From the NCBI RefSeq assembly GCF_029784165.1, contig NC_073695.1, forward strand, positions 60,230,469-60,294,468: a stretch of DNA of 64,000 nucleotides. Reading direction: 5' to 3'. The notes beneath the pieces are model-generated. The model searched no databases. It was not told the origin of the DNA and worked only from the letters and a program-made list of their open reading frames with translations. Source of the DNA: Wyeomyia smithii. Taxonomy: Eukaryota > Arthropoda > Insecta > Diptera > Culicidae. Of this stretch, positions 12,230 through 23,312 are shown piece after piece. The first letter of the stretch is position 1. Each line of letters opens with the position of its first letter. A program made the position numbers and the translations under genes.

Positions 12230-13137
12230 TTACGCTATAAACTACTCAACAAGAATTGAGCATTTTTGCAACGGTCATAAGATTTTTTTTGCATTTTATC
12301 TTCGATATTCACTAAATGACCGTGATCGAAAGAGTAGATTTCTGAAAATACAATTTTATATAAGCTCAAGAGCCAGCGAATGCTTTTGAATATTTTGTCA
12401 ATTCACTAGGATCTATTCAGAATCTTTTTTCACATTTCAACATTGTTAGCTGATCTATTTTTTTTTTTTCAACCTAACAAATAATATTCTTACGTACATT
12501 AGCTGTCTTCGTAATGCAGTAAATGTAATTGATGGCAAATGAAAAAAACTTGTCCAACAAAAAACAGAAATTAATAATTTCGAACTTTAACTTCTTTGTA
12601 ATTGTTGATTGTTATGATTTTCGCTGGAACTTGTTGATAATTTTGTTCAACTTATCTTCCTATGTTTCCCTATGAGTGAACCTATGTAACGGCTTCGAAA
12701 TTATTTTTATAATAAGATTTGTATAATAAATTTAATTTGATAATATTTTAATAGGCAAAATCATGTCTTGTGATAACGTAAATATTTCTGGATCTGGTTT
12801 ATGAGGAAATAGATTTAATTCTGATTCAGACGCATTGCGAGAAATTCTTGGTGCTTCTTCAATAACAACGAAACGCTTGTGCCTTGTTAAAGAAATGTCG
12901 TTCGCACAAAGAAACACTACACAATATCGTTAAGTGTATTTGAAGTTCTTTCGAGTATTGCTCAATATATTTCTAAAAAGAAAATTTATGGGGAGGCTGC
13001 ATAAAAAAAAATACTAAATCAGAGAACAAACGAACTGTTGCTGTCTGCAGATTCTGTAACATTTGTAACTGAAAATCCTTCTAATCACAGTGTTTAGTCC
13101 CACGTCACCATTTCATAAAACCCTAGGGCTGTATACC

Positions 13138-13195
13138 TTGTAGTATTTTATTGTATTTTTAGTTTTTTTCCATTTTTTTATTTTTCTTTATTTTA

Positions 13196-13226
<31 letters not shown>

Positions 13227-13316
13227 ATTTTCAGTTTTTTAAAATGTTTTTTTCTATTTTTTCCCCATTTTTTTGTTTTTTTTTAGTTTTGTTTTTATTT
13301 TTTTTTTTTATTCCAG
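13138..13316. repeat. T-rich low-complexity tract
   Basis: A long pyrimidine (mostly T) run ends in ttattccag and is followed by the ttggctactggtgatgc exon-like block. It looks like an extended polypyrimidine tract before a splice acceptor in the ancestral transposase gene. Confidence 0.5.
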
Positions 13317-13956
13317 GTGCTATTGGCTACTGGTGATGCTCAAAAGTACAATCAAACCAGTTTTTGTGCGACAAAAAAGGACCACATCCGACAAGATTTT
13401 CAGCCATTTAGTTATTCCGAACCTTGGAATGAATTTCAATGTATTACATAAGTGTTGCGACAAAAAATTAGTATTTTAACCCGTTTTACGTAGGAAAAGT
13501 CACGTATTGCTAGGTTACGAAGGATAGCGGTTGGAAAAATTAGTAGGTTTACAGAAGTTACGTTCATTAATCAGATGTTTCAAAATTGTTTTCATAAGTA
13601 TTCTAAATCAGAATCATCAACTTTCTAGTAATTTTTAACTGAATTTTTTTTATGCAATCTCTATCCACCGCATGAAAAAAAGATTTTTTCAATAATGTTG
13701 TGGAAACATTGTTTTATAGCTGCACGTGAAGTTTCAAAAGATTTTTTTTATGTGATTTATTTTGTGCGGTCCCTATCACTCGCAAAATAACAGGTTTGAC
13801 TGTATTTCTTTTTACCCGGTAGAAATTCCGGAAATTTGTTATCCAATGACTGGGGAGCTAAAAAGGGTTATGTTATTCAGGTTTTATCAGAATTTTAATA
13901 GAATACAGTGTCGATTTCTGCAAGGTTAAACTCTGGAAACGCTATTTTTGAGGGAG

Positions 13957-15505
13957 TTTGAACGCAAATCAAAGGAATTTACTAAAACTATTTTTTTTTA
14001 TTTTGTTTTTTATTTTTCTTTTTTATTCAACTTTTTTTTCTATTTTTTCCATTTATTTATTAATTTTATTAATTTTTCCAATTTTTTTTGTTGATTAATT
14101 TTTTTATTTTTTAATTTTTTTTTGTGTTTTTTTAAAGTTTTTATTATTTTTATTTTGTTTTTCAAGTTTTTTTGTTTTTTTTTTGACGTGGAATTACGTC
14201 TTTGTATCTTTACTATACTGGGTTTCATTCTGTAAAATTGGAAATGAATCTGGCAAATGTTGCGTCAGATTTAAAACGTTTATAACAGCATAACCACATG
14301 ATGGATAACAATAACCAATATGTTAGTTGTTGGATAGCTAAAATTTATAACAGTTTTGTAATATGCAAGTTATCACTCTAATTTCATTGCAAAGCGGTTA
14401 AATTGATAAAATGTTTCAATAATAAATTTACGCGAATAATTAACCAATTACATGCGATCATTCCTAGCACAGACGACGTGAATGAACACCATTCGTTCCC
14501 TGTGATATTCTTTATATCAATATCGAAATAAAAATTGACATAGTCTCCCCGTCCCAATAGGTCAATTTGTTTTTGCTTCCCTGAGCTTAGACTAATATGA
14601 TGTCTCGAAGGTAAAAGTTTTCCAAAAAGTTTGAATAAATCCTCATTCCTGAACAATTTCTAAGCCTGCTTTCAGAACCCAATAAAATTTGATGTCTTGA
14701 AAGAAAACATGCCGGTAAAAGCAACAGTACAAGTGGAGTAAAGAACCGCAGGTCTCTCGTCGTCTATGATTGCAGCGGTACTCTTCTATTCGTACTTCAG
14801 CGGTACTATTCGTATTGCAGTGGTACACTTTTGTTCGTACATTTCTATACGTGTGCAATCGAGGAAAAACTGCAATGCTGCTGCTGATGGTGATTGAAAG
14901 CTTATCTCATAAATATGATTACCATAAATTACTCAACAAGAATTGTAAATTTTGCAACGGATATTTATTTAATTTTATCTTCGATATTCACTAAATAATT
15001 GTGACCGGATAGTATCGAAAGAGTAAATTCCTAAATATATACCATGTTATAGATTTGATTTAATCAGAGTTAAATAAGACAAAACCATTCATTATGATAA
15101 CGTAAGTATTATTGGATTTGGTTTTTGAGGATATAGAGTTAATTCTGACTTTGATGCATTACTAGAAATTCTTGGTGCTTCTTCAACGAGCACGATATGC
15201 TTGTGCCTTGTCTAACACATGTTGTTTGCACAAAAAATACTACAGGCATAATATCGTCAGATATAAACGATACTCTTTCGAGTGTTGTTGAATATGTTTC
15301 AGAAATTGATTTTCAGGGTTGCTGAGCAAACACATATCTGTCTGCAGGCTCTGTATATTTTGTAACAAAAAATGCCCTAATTACAGTGTTTAGTCCCACG
15401 TCACCATTTCATACAACCCTAGGGCTGTATATCTCCTTGTAGTATTTTTTTTCCTATCTTTTTTTATTTCAGGTATTTGGCTACTGGTGATGCCCAAAAG
15501 ACGAT
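13957..15505. repeat. Repeat unit copy B (shorter, without the three insertions)
   Basis: This copy matches copy A block by block. It starts at gtttgaacgcaaatcaaagg (13958), carries the gacgtggaattacgtc end at 14185, and leads through a T tract and a tttcag acceptor (about 15472) directly into the Harbinger transposase frame at 15477. It therefore represents the 5' or intron part of the same element family and gives the pre-insertion state for copy A. Confidence 0.75.
13985..14184. repeat. T-rich low-complexity tract
   Basis: About 200 bases of T-runs with scattered A, G and C, just before the gacgtggaattacgtc motif. On the minus strand it gives a Lys/Asn-only frame that is clearly compositional. 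Copy A has a similar, shorter tract at 10125-10190. Confidence 0.6.
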
Positions 15506-16132
15506 CTCGTTTAGCTACCGATTGGGAGAAAGTACCGTGCACAAGATCATTCACGAGAAATGCCGTGCCATTGTCGACATATTGATGCCAGAGGTAATGC
15601 CGACACCCACCAATGAAAAATGGCTGAAATTTGCGAATGATTTTGAAACGAAATGGAATTTCCCCAACTACGTGGCCGCTATAGATGGGAAGCACGTCAC
15701 CATCAATAAACCAGCGAATAGCGGAAGTAAGTACTTTAACTACAAGAAATCGTATTCTGTTGTGCTGCTTGCCATGGTTGATGCACATGGTAATTTTATA
15801 GCGATTGATGTAGGGAGCTTTGGAAAGGAGAGCGATGGTGGGATTTTTGCGAGCTACAATAAGGGCAAAAGGTTCCGAAATGAATCTTTTTCCATGCCCG
15901 AGGATGCAATCTTACCCGGAACAAACCAATCCGCACCTTTCGTCGTCGTCGGTGATGAGGTATTCCCGCTCAAAACGTAATCAAAGTAGTCAAAATCTTG
16001 ATGATGCCAAACGTATTTTCAACTACCGTTTTAGACGTGCTAGAAGGGTGTCCGAAAATACATTTGGCATGCTTGCTGCGTGGTGCCGAATGTGTTGCCG
16101 TACCATCAATGCAAACCCGGAGAACACCAACT
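15472..16132 (+). pseudogene. PIF/Harbinger transposase (DDE_Tnp_4 type) remnant
   Basis: The frame at 15477-15980 reads YRLGESTVHKIIHE, then FETKWNFPNYVAAIDGKHV, SGSKYFNYKKSYSVVLLAMV, DVGSFGKESDGGIF and FVVVGDEVFPLKT. These are the conserved blocks of the PIF/Harbinger nuclease: the first catalytic Asp in AIDGKH, the second in the VDAHG/DVG block, and GDE before the third block. After a frameshift near 15980 the frame continues to 16132 with FNYRFRRARRVSENTFGML, which holds the expected catalytic Glu (SENTFG). A tttcag acceptor at about 15472 and the missing N-terminus suggest an exon of a spliced transposase gene. The frameshift and lost start make it inactive. These enzymes cut DNA at TIRs and usually need a partner Myb-like protein; none is seen nearby. 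Confidence 0.8.
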
Positions 16133-16134
16133 AG

Positions 16135-18434
16135 GGGAGGATTGTACAAAACACACCAGTTAAGCATTTGCGCGATTTACAGCGCTTCAAATCATTTCAA
16201 AGCGACATTGAACGTGTAGGATGATTGTAGGCTTTATTTATTGTATGTTTATGACGAAGTTTATTATAAAATACTCGAATTCATTGTCTTTTTTGGTAAA
16301 AATTACCATTGCCACCAAACAAGCCCGTGACCAAAACGCACCACAACAAAGGTCAGTATGCTTCAAAGCAGTAGGCTAATATGCCACTAACAGAAATCAG
16401 CACGCGAAGTGAGAAGCGCTTGAAGTCTCGAAAGTAAAATCGAAAATAATGGAACATGCTCTAACTTGTCAAGCAATCTCCTGCAAGCTCTTCATAGTGC
16501 ATTCAGCCTCAATTGAAATTTTGATTGTTTTAAGGTGAAAGTTGACGAAAGTTAGTGAAATAATTTGAAATACTCATAGTATTATAAACTCCAGAAGTGT
16601 AAAAGTTAGGGGAATCATAATGTTTTGTATTATTTACAAGTCAGTTAATCATAAAAGTTTAAATAGAATTCATGAATAATTACATAAAAAAGGTGAGTTC
16701 TATGACAATACCATTTTCACGATGATAAGCATATTCTCCAGCATCCTGGTGGTATTCGGCTGTCGAAGCAATTAATAAAACTAAATCATTCCCTAAATCG
16801 GTGCTCACAGTTACAAAACTTTTAATCTCAAATATGATATTATATTAAATGTTATGTTCCAATATCCTTCTTAATGCAAGCAAAATATTCCGATAAATCA
16901 ACGAATCTCCAGTCATCGATCGTTTACCTACTTTCCTTTTCTCCATAAACGAAAACATCCTCGCTAAGCTGTCGAATCGATACCAGCGGTTCCATCTAGT
17001 GACAGAGCGGAGAAACTACCACTAAGACGAGACCTTGGCCAATACCGAAGGCATATCACAGCAGGCAATAAAAACATTAGCGATGCTTTTTCAGACCCAC
17101 TAATGCGCTCCTCATTCAGCCCAAAACCAAACCAACCGAACTGAGAATGCAGTTGAGCACCGGGGATAGAGAGAGAGGCAAAAAAACATACCCGCCGAAT
17201 CGTCGGAACCGTCAAAAAAGATCAGCACACGGACACGGACATAGAGAGGATCGACCGATCATACCTGAGTCAACGCTTGAACGGGGCACCGTAATATTTG
17301 CCTGTCCTGAATGTTTCGCTACCTGTTAGTGATTTTCCCTTTCAGTTAGAGGTCCTCCGTCTTTTTTCCTCCCTGTTAATCAGACCGAGTACAAGAATTA
17401 TGCGCTTTTAGTTTAATGTTTGTTAGTAATACCTACTAAAGAAAATATTATGGATATTACGGATTCGCATATGCAGTTTGATATCCTTAAGCTTCCTTCC
17501 TATACCGGCATAGAAAGTGCACACGTTCAGCCCACACCCCCAGTATCCAACAGTCGTATCCGCACGCAAGACGACAATGTGATTCAGAATTCCGCCCCTT
17601 TCACCTTCACCCGTGCTGTATTTGTTACGAGCTGCCGCATTCCATGGCAGAATCAATCTCCACCATTCAGGCAGCCTGTTGCTCATCCTTCTCTTTTGCA
17701 CCGACACTGCAGCAGATCCTCTTCGCGTGTCATCCGGCCTTCCCGCTCTTGCTCTTGCACCCATCGTCACGTCGTTGCGTTCGGAACGTTTCGCACACCA
17801 AAGGCCGAAACCGACTCGTGCGCCCCGGCAAACACGCGGATACACGCACGCACACCAACGCATCCGGCTGGCAAGCGGCAAACGAAACAAGTGCAAAGCA
17901 GAAACCCCAGAAAGTAACACACATCTTGCCTCGCCTAAACCGAACTCAAGCTAGTCGCCTGCTCCGATCAGCTTCGTTCAGAATCGTTTCAACACTCGTC
18001 CGGGTAACAACGCCAGCTCTCAAAGTGCTCTCTCTCGGCTTTTTGTCGTTCGCTTCGCAGTTGGTAGCTGAAAATAAAAATTTAAGGCAAATCAGCAAAG
18101 TCGTCTGTGCCGCGGACACTTACGCGTAGGAAGAGGCGCGTGCGTGAAAAACGTAAACGTAAAATCGCAAACTGAAGTGAGCAGTAGGAGTTGTTACGGA
18201 ATTTTGATAAAGTGCGAGATAATATGCCATTTAGAAGAGCATTAATCAAGTGACAGAACTGTGCCTTGTGGAGCTTGTAAGGAATAAACATAATATTTAA
18301 AAAAAGGTGAACCATCAAAGTGATTCGAAGTGAAAAGAAAATACAAATCTGATACAAGTGAACTTTGCGCTCATACAGCTTGCAAGGATTTATACTTAAC
18401 TGTGGATACGCGGCAGTGCTACAAACTAAGCAGA
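16135..18434 (+). promoter_or_regulatory. Upstream region and 5' leader of hairy (boundaries not resolved)
   Basis: No protein-coding gene is supported here; long frames at 17420-18129 overlap on both strands and look like shadows of GC-richer noncoding DNA. Transcription should start somewhere here, but no TATA or initiator stands out clearly. A gatagagagagaggc GAGA-like stretch lies at about 17166. An ATG in frame with the hairy start occurs at 18330 without an intervening stop. Confidence 0.3.
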
Positions 18435-20433
18435 ATGGTTACCGGAATCGGTGCCTCGCAGCAGCAGCAGGTTGGCGCAATGCCGACCACTTCGCAGATG
18501 CCTCCAAATGAGCAGCAGCCGGTGGTGAAGCGACCGGGCGACAATCGCAGGGTAAGTTCGCCGATCAACACCAACTTTAGCAGCGTTAAATATCTAAATC
18601 GTAACTTCCTCCGCACCCGCGACGGTTGGCGACCGAATTTAATAACTTTCTTGCTCTCAAAAATCCCACTCGCTTCGTAGTTTCCGGCTGACTCCAGCGA
18701 ATTTTACACGGTGACGATATTTCGCGCAATCGAGGGCATATTTTCGGGATGAATCGCGATGCCGCGCGTGGTTGTAACGTTGTTAGACATGCGGGGGCTC
18801 CAACGGCGAAATTAAATATGACAAAATACGTCTTGAGCTGCCGCCACCTTTGCTCGAGCCGCAACCGCTCGCGCGATTCGCCTTATGGCCCGGAAATTGG
18901 TGCGCTTACGAAAATCCGGGATTTGATGTACATAAATCAACACTTTTCGGTTGAACGGTAACGGCAGCGGCAGTTCTTGGCACGGTCATACTGGCTCCCG
19001 CCGAGAGCCAGTGGATCATATTTTTAGATTTATCGTTGTGTTCTGCCTACGAGCGCGGCTAGACTCCTTCCCAAATCCCGCCTCCCTTTTGTATGAAAGC
19101 CGAACATTGTTGGCGAATTGATTTACGAGCCGTACTAACGTAAAGTTTGTTTCCACTTTTGTACCCTTGCAGAGCAACAAACCTATCATGGAAAAACGGC
19201 GCCGTGCTCGGATCAACAATTGTCTGAATGACCTGAAAACCTTGATTCTGGATGCAATGAAAAAAGACGTAAGTATCCTCTATTTTTTGTAAAGAATTTG
19301 TCACGATTAGAGTGAATACAATCAGTATGAGATTTGACCGGTTAATTTTGACGCTGGACTACGTCTTTGTTTTCTATACTGGGGTGTGTGTTTTGTGGAA
19401 AAGTTGATAAATATACCGTGAGAAATTATGTTTGATAAAAAATATTGAACAATTCTCATAAAAGTTTGTTTGGTGACAAAAAATCAATTTTGATCTCGTT
19501 CAAAGAGAAATATTGGAAGAGTTTAAGCAATGGTAGTCCTACGTCAAATATGCGGTCGTGTCTTGAACACCAAATTCTAACTTTTTCTTTTCTCTTAATA
19601 CCTTACAGCCGGCTCGTCATTCGAAACTGGAGAAAGCCGACATTCTAGAGATGGCCGTGAAGCACCTACAGAACCTGCAGCGACAGCAAAATGCCATGTC
19701 CCAAGCGACTGATCCCAATGTGATGAACAAATTCAAGGCAGGATTCAACGAGTGTTTCCAGGAGGTCAGTCGATTCCCCGACATGGACCCAATGACCCGG
19801 CGTCGTTTGGTAGCTCACCTGAACAACTGCATTAACGGAGTGAAAGCTGACTTCCCAAAACCCCGCCAACCGTCCGTCCAAGTGCACATACTCCCATCAC
19901 CACCGAGTTCTCCCGAGCAGGATCACCTTTCGCAATCACATCCTTCCCAGATCAACGCCGTTCAAACCGGAAATGGAGTCTTTTTCACCAACCAAATCGG
20001 ATCCAGCGTGCAGCTGATCCCAACGAAGCTCCCGAACGGAAGTTTAGCATTCGTTCTGCCCCAAGCAATCCCAGCAGCGACCGCTCCCGTCCCGATGCTG
20101 GTTCCCATACCGAGCCGTACCGCATCCACCGGATCAGCAGCGTCCAGCCATTCGTCCGCCTCGGTGTATGATCGCGTTCCACGCGAACATGCCACATCAC
20201 CTTACCATGCTCCGCCAAGCCCCGCAAACTCCAACTACGAGCCCATGGATTGCCATTCGACCGGAACTCCCGAACAGCAGCAATATCTCAACTCGCAACA
20301 GATGCGCTACCAGCAGCAGCAGCAACAGCAGCGATCCTACAGCCCAGACAGCCCCCTTTCGCTGGTCATGAAAAAATCCTACCAGGACCCGAACCTCAAC
20401 CAGGACGACAGCCAACCGTGGCGGCCGTGGTAA
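18435..20433 (+). CDS. h: Hairy, bHLH-Orange transcriptional repressor (three coding exons)
   Basis: Coding exons are 18435-18551, 19173-19268 and 19609-20433, joined at gt/ag junctions in phase 0, giving 345 residues (Drosophila Hairy is similar in length). Exon 2 encodes the basic region and helix 1: SNKPIMEKRRRARINNCLND, with the Pro that marks Hairy/E(spl) proteins. Exon 3 begins PARHSKLEKADILEMAVKHL (helix 2). The Orange domain is about residues 110-153 (NKFKAGFNECFQEVSRFP). A LPSPPSSPEQD block, a Ser-rich ASTGSAASSHSS block, a Gln run, PLSLV at about 320-324 (the CtBP-binding motif in fly Hairy) and terminal WRPW (342-345, Groucho recruitment) follow. It is expected to repress transcription in the nucleus at N-box/C-box DNA in segmentation and neurogenesis. 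I chose 18435 because MVTG matches fly Hairy, although an in-frame ATG exists at 18330. Intron 2 holds a MITE. Confidence 0.95.
19347..19548. mobile_element. Short MITE in hairy intron 2
   Basis: The ends ttttgacgctggactac and gtagtcctacgtcaaat are inverted repeats bounding about 200 bp. The left end continues as gtctttgttttctatactgg, matching the dispersed gacgtgggactacgtc family (copies A and B and others). It lies wholly within the 19269-19608 intron, between the donor gtaagt and the acceptor ccttacag, so coding capacity is not affected. Confidence 0.75.
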
Positions 20434-20924
20434 ATCTGACCGCCCGACCTGGACACGTGTTAGTCACATGCGTTGAGTCATAAAACAATTAGTACCTAAG
20501 TCACCGGGCATCAAACGAAGCGCGACAACAGCGCTGTTAACGGTAGCCGGAAGTCCGAATGAGCTCGTGTCCACGAGCACCACCCGAGTGAACAATGTTA
20601 GTGCTCCGCGTAAATCACAAATGCCTCTACTGAAATAGTTCAAATAGCGTGCCCCGCGTGTGTTTGTAGCAGCAAACGAGATTAGCTAGACAACAACAAT
20701 GTAGCTGACCGATCGAGGTAACGGGAGGTTACGAGCGACGACGCCCATGTGAGTGCGCTTTCCCACACTCGCCTGTTATTTGCCGTCGCAGCAGACAGCG
20801 ACGAAATCGTACTACAAATGAATAAAAAAAGTGCCACGGCAAGTGAATGTGAGAGAAGTGCGATCGTCAGTTAGCCTAGCGGCCAAGCGGGGGCCAACAG
20901 GGGCGTTTGTGGAAGCAACAAAAA

Positions 20925-20930
20925 TGTGAT
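20925..20930 (+). promoter_or_regulatory. K-box hexamer TGTGAT in the hairy 3' region
   Basis: TGTGAT is the K-box, a negative element in 3' UTRs of fly Hairy/E(spl) genes that pairs with the miR-2/miR-6/miR-11 seed family. A second copy is at 21737-21742. A hexamer alone can occur by chance. Confidence 0.4.
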
Positions 20931-21736
20931 TTTGTTACAAAGTGTGCAACTGAAGCGCACCCAGCGGAAAAGAAGACAAAGACAAGAGCAGTAAAACGAA
21001 AAAAACCAGCCGCGCGCGGCACGAGGCAATTTATTTTTACTTCGAACAGTTTTTTTTCTCTTCTGTTCCGCGACCACACAGCATATGGGTGAGTGAGCGA
21101 ACGTCGTTTGACCGGACAAAACGAGCAAGTGGCAAACGCGAGGAAGTGCCCAGTTCGGGGGAGTGCAGAAGCGCGTGTGTGCCGAAAAGTTGCGTTCTTC
21201 ATTCGTCGTGCTACTCGCGCCACCTCTCCCTCGTGCGGCCCTACCGCTAATCGTACGGCGAACGCGCACACGGACAATGGATCATAGAACGTATTGCGCG
21301 CGATTGACGTTCCATAACCTTGAGAAGGTGCCTAATGACTTACGCACGCTTACACCGCCGCAGCGCACGCTATTACTACTAGTCATCCAAAAAATCGCGG
21401 GGCTTTTGCGATTATCCAACAGCGATTTCTGATTCATCCGGCAGTCGTTGACGTCTGTGCCTAGCAGTAGCAAATACAATAAAAAAAAACGAGCAGAGGT
21501 AAACAAAAAAAAGTGTACCCAACCACTCCCTCTCTGCGTTAGAGGAACGAGCAAAGTGGAATCGTAGCTGTGAATAATTTGTAAGGTTTACTAGCGTGAT
21601 AAAAGCAATACACTATAAGGCAAAACTGAAAAGGAGTTCAAAACTTTACAAAAAAAATCTAATATATTTGTATCCTACTGGTAGCAACAAGCTTTTTTAG
21701 ACACGTGTGCCTAGGAAGTCAACACGCGAACAATCA

Positions 21737-21742
21737 TGTGAT
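21737..21742 (+). promoter_or_regulatory. Second K-box hexamer TGTGAT in the hairy 3' region
   Basis: Same hexamer as at 20925, about 0.8 kb further from the stop codon, within atcatgtgattagc. It would be functional only if the transcript extends this far. Confidence 0.35.
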
Positions 21743-21922
21743 TAGCTTCTTAAAAGTTTCATTTAAGATCGTCTCAATCCATTTTTCGTTCATCCAACAA
21801 TCGATCCTCATATTTTGTTTCGCACAAAATACTTTGCCCCTAGGAGCGCCATCCTGTACATATATATGATTTAATTATTGATTTTTTTCCACGAAAAAAG
21901 CAAAAGCAACAAGCGCGACATT

Positions 21923-21940
21923 AATCACGAATGTCTTCCA
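21923..21940 (+). promoter_or_regulatory. Candidate miR-7 target (GY-box) downstream of hairy
   Basis: GTCTTCCA at 21933-21940 is an 8-mer complement to the 5' end of miR-7, and AATCAC at 21923-21928 complements bases in the 3' half of the same microRNA, leaving a short bulge. Fly hairy is an established miR-7 target through a GY-box. The site is about 1.5 kb after the stop codon, so it counts only if the 3' UTR is that long. Confidence 0.6.
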
Positions 21941-23312
21941 TTAGCCAGGGAAAAAAAATTGATTACTGCAGCAGTTGAAGTGAGGTTATACAAGTAGATA
22001 GCCCCAGCCATGTGAAGGTCGCGAATCATTTTTATTTTCTATTGGCCCAAGTGCGCGAGCTTAAATCACTACAAGATATACAGTTTAGAAGAGAGAGAGA
22101 AAAAAAAAACCAACGCATGCCGTGCAGTGCGCTTTGAGGTCACATTTTTGTAAATTTCCTCATCCTATTTTATTTTTTAATTCAATTTACTTGTACGTTG
22201 CTAGTTGGTAAGATTAGCCGATAGGTGAACAGCAAAAAACACACGATAGGCATTACTATTTATAGAAAACAGAACAACTACAACAGACAACAAAAATACC
22301 CAAGATATGAAGCAATTTTTAATTTGGTTTAGAGCAATCCTACAGCAATTTTAATACAAGCGTAGATGTGTATCATATATTAATAGTAGAGATGATGAAA
22401 GAATTATTTTATAGAAACACAGATGATGTGAAAATCAATGAATATATAAACTTTACAAATGAACTTTGGCCTGTTTTCACTTACGGATTGTACTGCTTTT
22501 GTACAATGTATGTATTCTCCTTGGTTCTTGTTCTCGGTCGGTACAGTTTTATCAACTCTCCACTCTTGCACACCAAACAACGAATAGAGCAACCGAACTC
22601 AAAAAAAAATTAGTGCCTATACTGCCGTTCCAAACATAGTTGTCCCATGTTCTACACAAACCTTATGTATGCTACAACAGTTATGCTGGGATCTGCAGTA
22701 TACTTCAAAAACATAGTTGCGTAACCTCGAACTTCATTGGGCCGAATTAAATGATAGCCGTGTTTAGTTGGAATTGATAGGTTTCTGCGAAGGAAAAAAA
22801 ATTATCAATGCCAGTCATGTTCTAGGTTGTATGATTTCATCAAACACGCCTTTGTGCAGTTTCCAAAATCCAATTTATCGGTGTTGCAACAGTTTCCAAT
22901 CCTCAAAAATAGTTATGGCTTTCCCAATTTTCGTTAGAAAAAAAGCAGATCGATTTAAACCCTTTTCAGAAACTAACTAAGCAGATGTAGTGAAGTTTTT
23001 TCAAAAGGAATTGATTTGTTTGCAAAATAAAAATTTTTGACTCCCACCCCTCGTATATATTAAAACGTAACACGACCACCTACCCCTCCGGCCTCCATTT
23101 AGAATTACATAACGATGTTGAAGAACCCCTTCCCTTTAAAATTGATAAAATCCGGATTGCAGTAACTTATATTATTGCGTTCTTTTCTTTATTTTCTTTA
23201 TTTTTTCTTTATATTTTGTACATATATCCCATATATTAGGCTTTTTATGCGAATATTTAAATATCATCAACTTCGAAGAAATAGAGAAAATCTGACCAGC
23301 TCTTCTTTCAAT

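Larger units (their letters stand above)
9697..13350. repeat. Repeat unit copy A, Harbinger-associated, carrying three later insertions
   Basis: This segment aligns by eye with 13957-15505 (copy B). Shared blocks, in order: gaacgcaaatca..gaatttact; a T-rich tract; gacgtgggactacgtcttt (10194); catgatggataacaataacc; tcctagcacagacg; gtcttgaaagaaaacatg; ggtctctcgtcgtctat; gaaattcttggtgcttcttc; agtcccacgtcaccatttca; ccctagggctgta; and a pyrimidine tract ending at ttggctactggtgatgc. Copy A has three blocks absent from B (9724-10123, 10516-10928, about 11317-12229). The shared 3' end is a splice-acceptor-like tract plus the start of a Harbinger transposase exon. Confidence 0.75.
20434..23040 (+). 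promoter_or_regulatory. 3' UTR and downstream region of hairy
   Basis: No coding sequence is supported. AATAAA hexamers occur at 20821, 21478 and 23026; which is used cannot be told. The region includes K-box hexamers and a GY-box/miR-7 seed match listed separately. The minus-strand frames at 20871-21277 have no domain and look like chance ORFs in GC-richer UTR sequence. Confidence 0.5.

Noticed and set aside
14040..14228. Lys/Asn-rich minus-strand ORF
   Set aside because: Translation of a T-rich low-complexity tract.
17420..18129. Several overlapping ORFs up to 165 codons on both strands upstream of hairy
   Set aside because: Both strands and several frames are open together, there is no domain or splice logic, and the region fits a 5' regulatory and leader sequence.
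20871..21277. Two minus-strand ORFs of about 130 codons after hairy
   Set aside because: They overlap each other in different frames, have no recognisable domain, and lie in the probable hairy 3' UTR.
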